Shown here: positions 22,817-23,945 of the stretch, piece by piece | Position numbering within the stretch: position 1 is the first letter of the stretch | Layout: every line of letters begins with the position of its first letter | Source: Sphaerochaeta sp. UBA5849 | GTDB taxonomy: Bacteria > Spirochaetota > Spirochaetia > Sphaerochaetales > Sphaerochaetaceae | DNA: 23,945 bases | Assembly (NCBI GenBank): GCA_002432715.1 | Contig: DJGJ01000013.1 | Coordinates: 1-23,945, forward strand | Direction of reading: 5' to 3' | Notes under the pieces: generated by a model | Told to the model about the DNA's origin: nothing | The model's input: the letters and a program-made list of their open reading frames with translations, nothing else | Databases searched by the model: none | Program-made: the position numbers and the translations under genes

Positions 22817-23872
22817 GTGGCCATAATTCTTGCAATCGATGATGCGGCAACTGATCTTACGCTCATCCAATACACGCTTTCCAATCACACGGTACTGCTG
22901 GCTCGAAACGGCGAAGAGGGGTTGCACACGCTCGATACGCATCCAGAGGTCGACCTCATCCTGCTGGACCTTCACATGCCTGTCATGGATGGGTTCACCT
23001 TTCTGGACCACATCCAAGCCAGGAATCTTGAAATTCCCATCATTATTCTTACCAATACCGAGGAAGTCGATATGGAAATTCGCGGACTGGAGAAAGGCGC
23101 CGTCGATTTCATCCGAAAGCCGCTGAATTTCAAAGCCCTGCAGATGCGCATCGATGTACAACTGAGGCTCAAGCAGTCCACCGAGCTCATCAAGGAGCAC
23201 AACCGCCGCCTTGAGGAACTTGTTGAAAAACGAACTGCAGAAATCAGACGTACCAACGTGATAACCATCAACGCATTGGTGCGGCTTTTGGAAGTGCGGA
23301 ATATCGAGTCCAGCAACCATGCCCGACGCACCAAAATCATGATGGAACTGCTTTGCCAACAGTTGCAGAAAATGAAACATATTGGATACGAGCTGAGCGA
23401 AAAAGAGATTCAGGAACTGATCGATACCGCTCCCTTGCACGACATCGGCAAGGTCGGCATTCCCGACCATGTACTGCTCAAGCCTGGAAAACTTGATCCA
23501 GGCGAAGTTGCCATCATGCGCGAGCATGTGAACAAGGGTGTTGAGGCCCTGGATTACAGCATCGAGAATGAAGAGACAAAGATAAGCTTCATAGAAACTG
23601 CCCGGGAGTTGATAGCCAGCCACCACGAGTGGTACGACGGCAGCGGCTATCCTGCCCGGCTGCGCGGTCTTGCAATTCCCCTTTCCGGACGCTTGATGGC
23701 CGTAATCGATGTATATGATGCACTTACGAGCAAGCGGGTATACAAAGATAAAATGGAACATGACCAAGCAATCGAGGTGATGAGACAGGAAGCAGAGAGA
23801 CATTTCGACCCCATCGTGTTTGAAGCATTCTTACAGGTGGTCGACGAGATCAGGAAGAGATTGCTTGAGTAG
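22817..23872 (+). CDS. Response regulator with HD-GYP cyclic di-GMP phosphodiesterase domain
   Basis: A 351-residue two-domain protein. The receiver domain (about 1-118) has the acidic pair Asp 8-9, phospho-acceptor Asp 51 (LLDLHMP), Thr 79 and Lys 101 (IRKPLN). A charged, probably coiled-coil linker (about 113-146) leads to an HD-GYP domain (about 147-351) with HDIGKVGIPD (His 208, Asp 209), HHEWYDGSGYP (269-279) and VIDVYDALTSKRVY. It should degrade cyclic di-GMP when phosphorylated by a histidine kinase, none of which is encoded here. I favour the GTG at 22817 because AAGGAGG lies eight bases upstream and the receiver then starts MAIILAIDD; an ATG at 22781 would add 12 residues. It probably opposes the two cyclases. 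Confidence 0.88.
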   Translation: MAIILAIDDAATDLTLIQYTLSNHTVLLARNGEEGLHTLDTHPEVDLILLDLHMPVMDGFTFLDHIQARNLEIPIIILTNTEEVDMEIRGLEKGAVDFIRKPLNFKALQMRIDVQLRLKQSTELIKEHNRRLEELVEKRTAEIRRTNVITINALVRLLEVRNIESSNHARRTKIMMELLCQQLQKMKHIGYELSEKEIQELIDTAPLHDIGKVGIPDHVLLKPGKLDPGEVAIMREHVNKGVEALDYSIENEETKISFIETARELIASHHEWYDGSGYPARLRGLAIPLSGRLMAVIDVYDALTSKRVYKDKMEHDQAIEVMRQEAERHFDPIVFEAFLQVVDEIRKRLLE

Positions 23873-23945
23873 CAGGGTGGAACCATGAGAAACCGCAACA
23901 GAGTCAAGGTTTGGTGTTTCCTGACAATGTTCACAACTTAAGGAA

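Noticed and set aside
23893..23940. Short plus-strand frame starting at an ATG after the HD-GYP gene
   Set aside because: It stops after 18 codons and shows no motif; it may be the leader of a gene outside the window.
1..23945. CRISPR arrays, tRNA or rRNA genes, insertion sequences, phage or toxin-antitoxin modules
   Set aside because: No regularly spaced repeats, no cloverleaf or rRNA sequence recognised, and no transposase or integrase motifs in any frame. The small XRE protein pairs with DUF2975, not with a toxin.

Overview
The window looks like chromosomal DNA of a free-living, fermentative spirochaete, most likely a Sphaerochaeta-type organism. This is inferred, not proven. The exported solute-binding proteins begin with signal peptides ending in ...SLFA|GG or ...LFA|QG followed by acidic residues, base composition is moderate (about half G+C by eye), and the gene set is ABC and tripartite sugar/acid transporters, ROK regulators and GGDEF/HD-GYP signalling. 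There are no rRNA or tRNA genes, no CRISPR array and no recognisable insertion sequence.

Layout. 1-1.8 kb: an MFS exporter (-) and the decayed remains of an NlpC/P60 cysteine peptidase gene. 1.9-5.3 kb: a ugpA-ugpE-ugpB type ABC importer operon (+) with a clear sigma-70 promoter, a LacI-type operator and a perfect terminator, but no ATPase gene. 5.3-8.4 kb: an orphan lipoprotein (-), a membrane diguanylate cyclase (+), a TfoX-N domain protein (-) and a small secreted protein (+). 8.7-14.4 kb: a minus-strand catabolic block reading Gfo/Idh oxidoreductase, tctC, tctB, tctA, then aspartate ammonia-lyase (aspA). Facing it across an AT-rich 245-bp regulatory region is a plus-strand pair: an M24/creatinase-fold protein without most metal ligands, and a ROK regulator. 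17.0-19.9 kb: two minus-strand units, TetR-ApbE-FMN-binding protein (the last split by an in-frame TAG) and DUF2975 membrane protein-XRE regulator. 20.1-23.9 kb: remains of a possible outer-membrane protein gene, a second diguanylate cyclase, a D-2-hydroxyacid dehydrogenase and an HD-GYP response regulator.

How the parts fit. The 8.7-17.0 kb block reads as one uptake-and-catabolism locus: a tripartite tricarboxylate-type importer, an oxidoreductase and a hydrolase-like protein, presumably controlled by the ROK repressor through the shared intergenic region; aspA has its own promoter. The two diguanylate cyclases are paralogues and share a promoter that matches in both hexamers, in spacing and in flanking bases although they lie 14 kb apart. 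With the HD-GYP protein the window therefore encodes both synthesis and probable breakdown of cyclic di-GMP. Several genes are visibly decaying: the NlpC/P60 gene with Cys changed to Tyr, the split FMN-binding protein, and the frameshifted surface-protein remnant.

The least ordinary items are the shared promoter of the two cyclases, the metal-ligand-poor M24 protein in a ROK-controlled locus, the double operator in front of the DUF2975-XRE pair, and the amber stop with a possible restart in the ApbE substrate gene. I did not find a clearly new multi-gene system.
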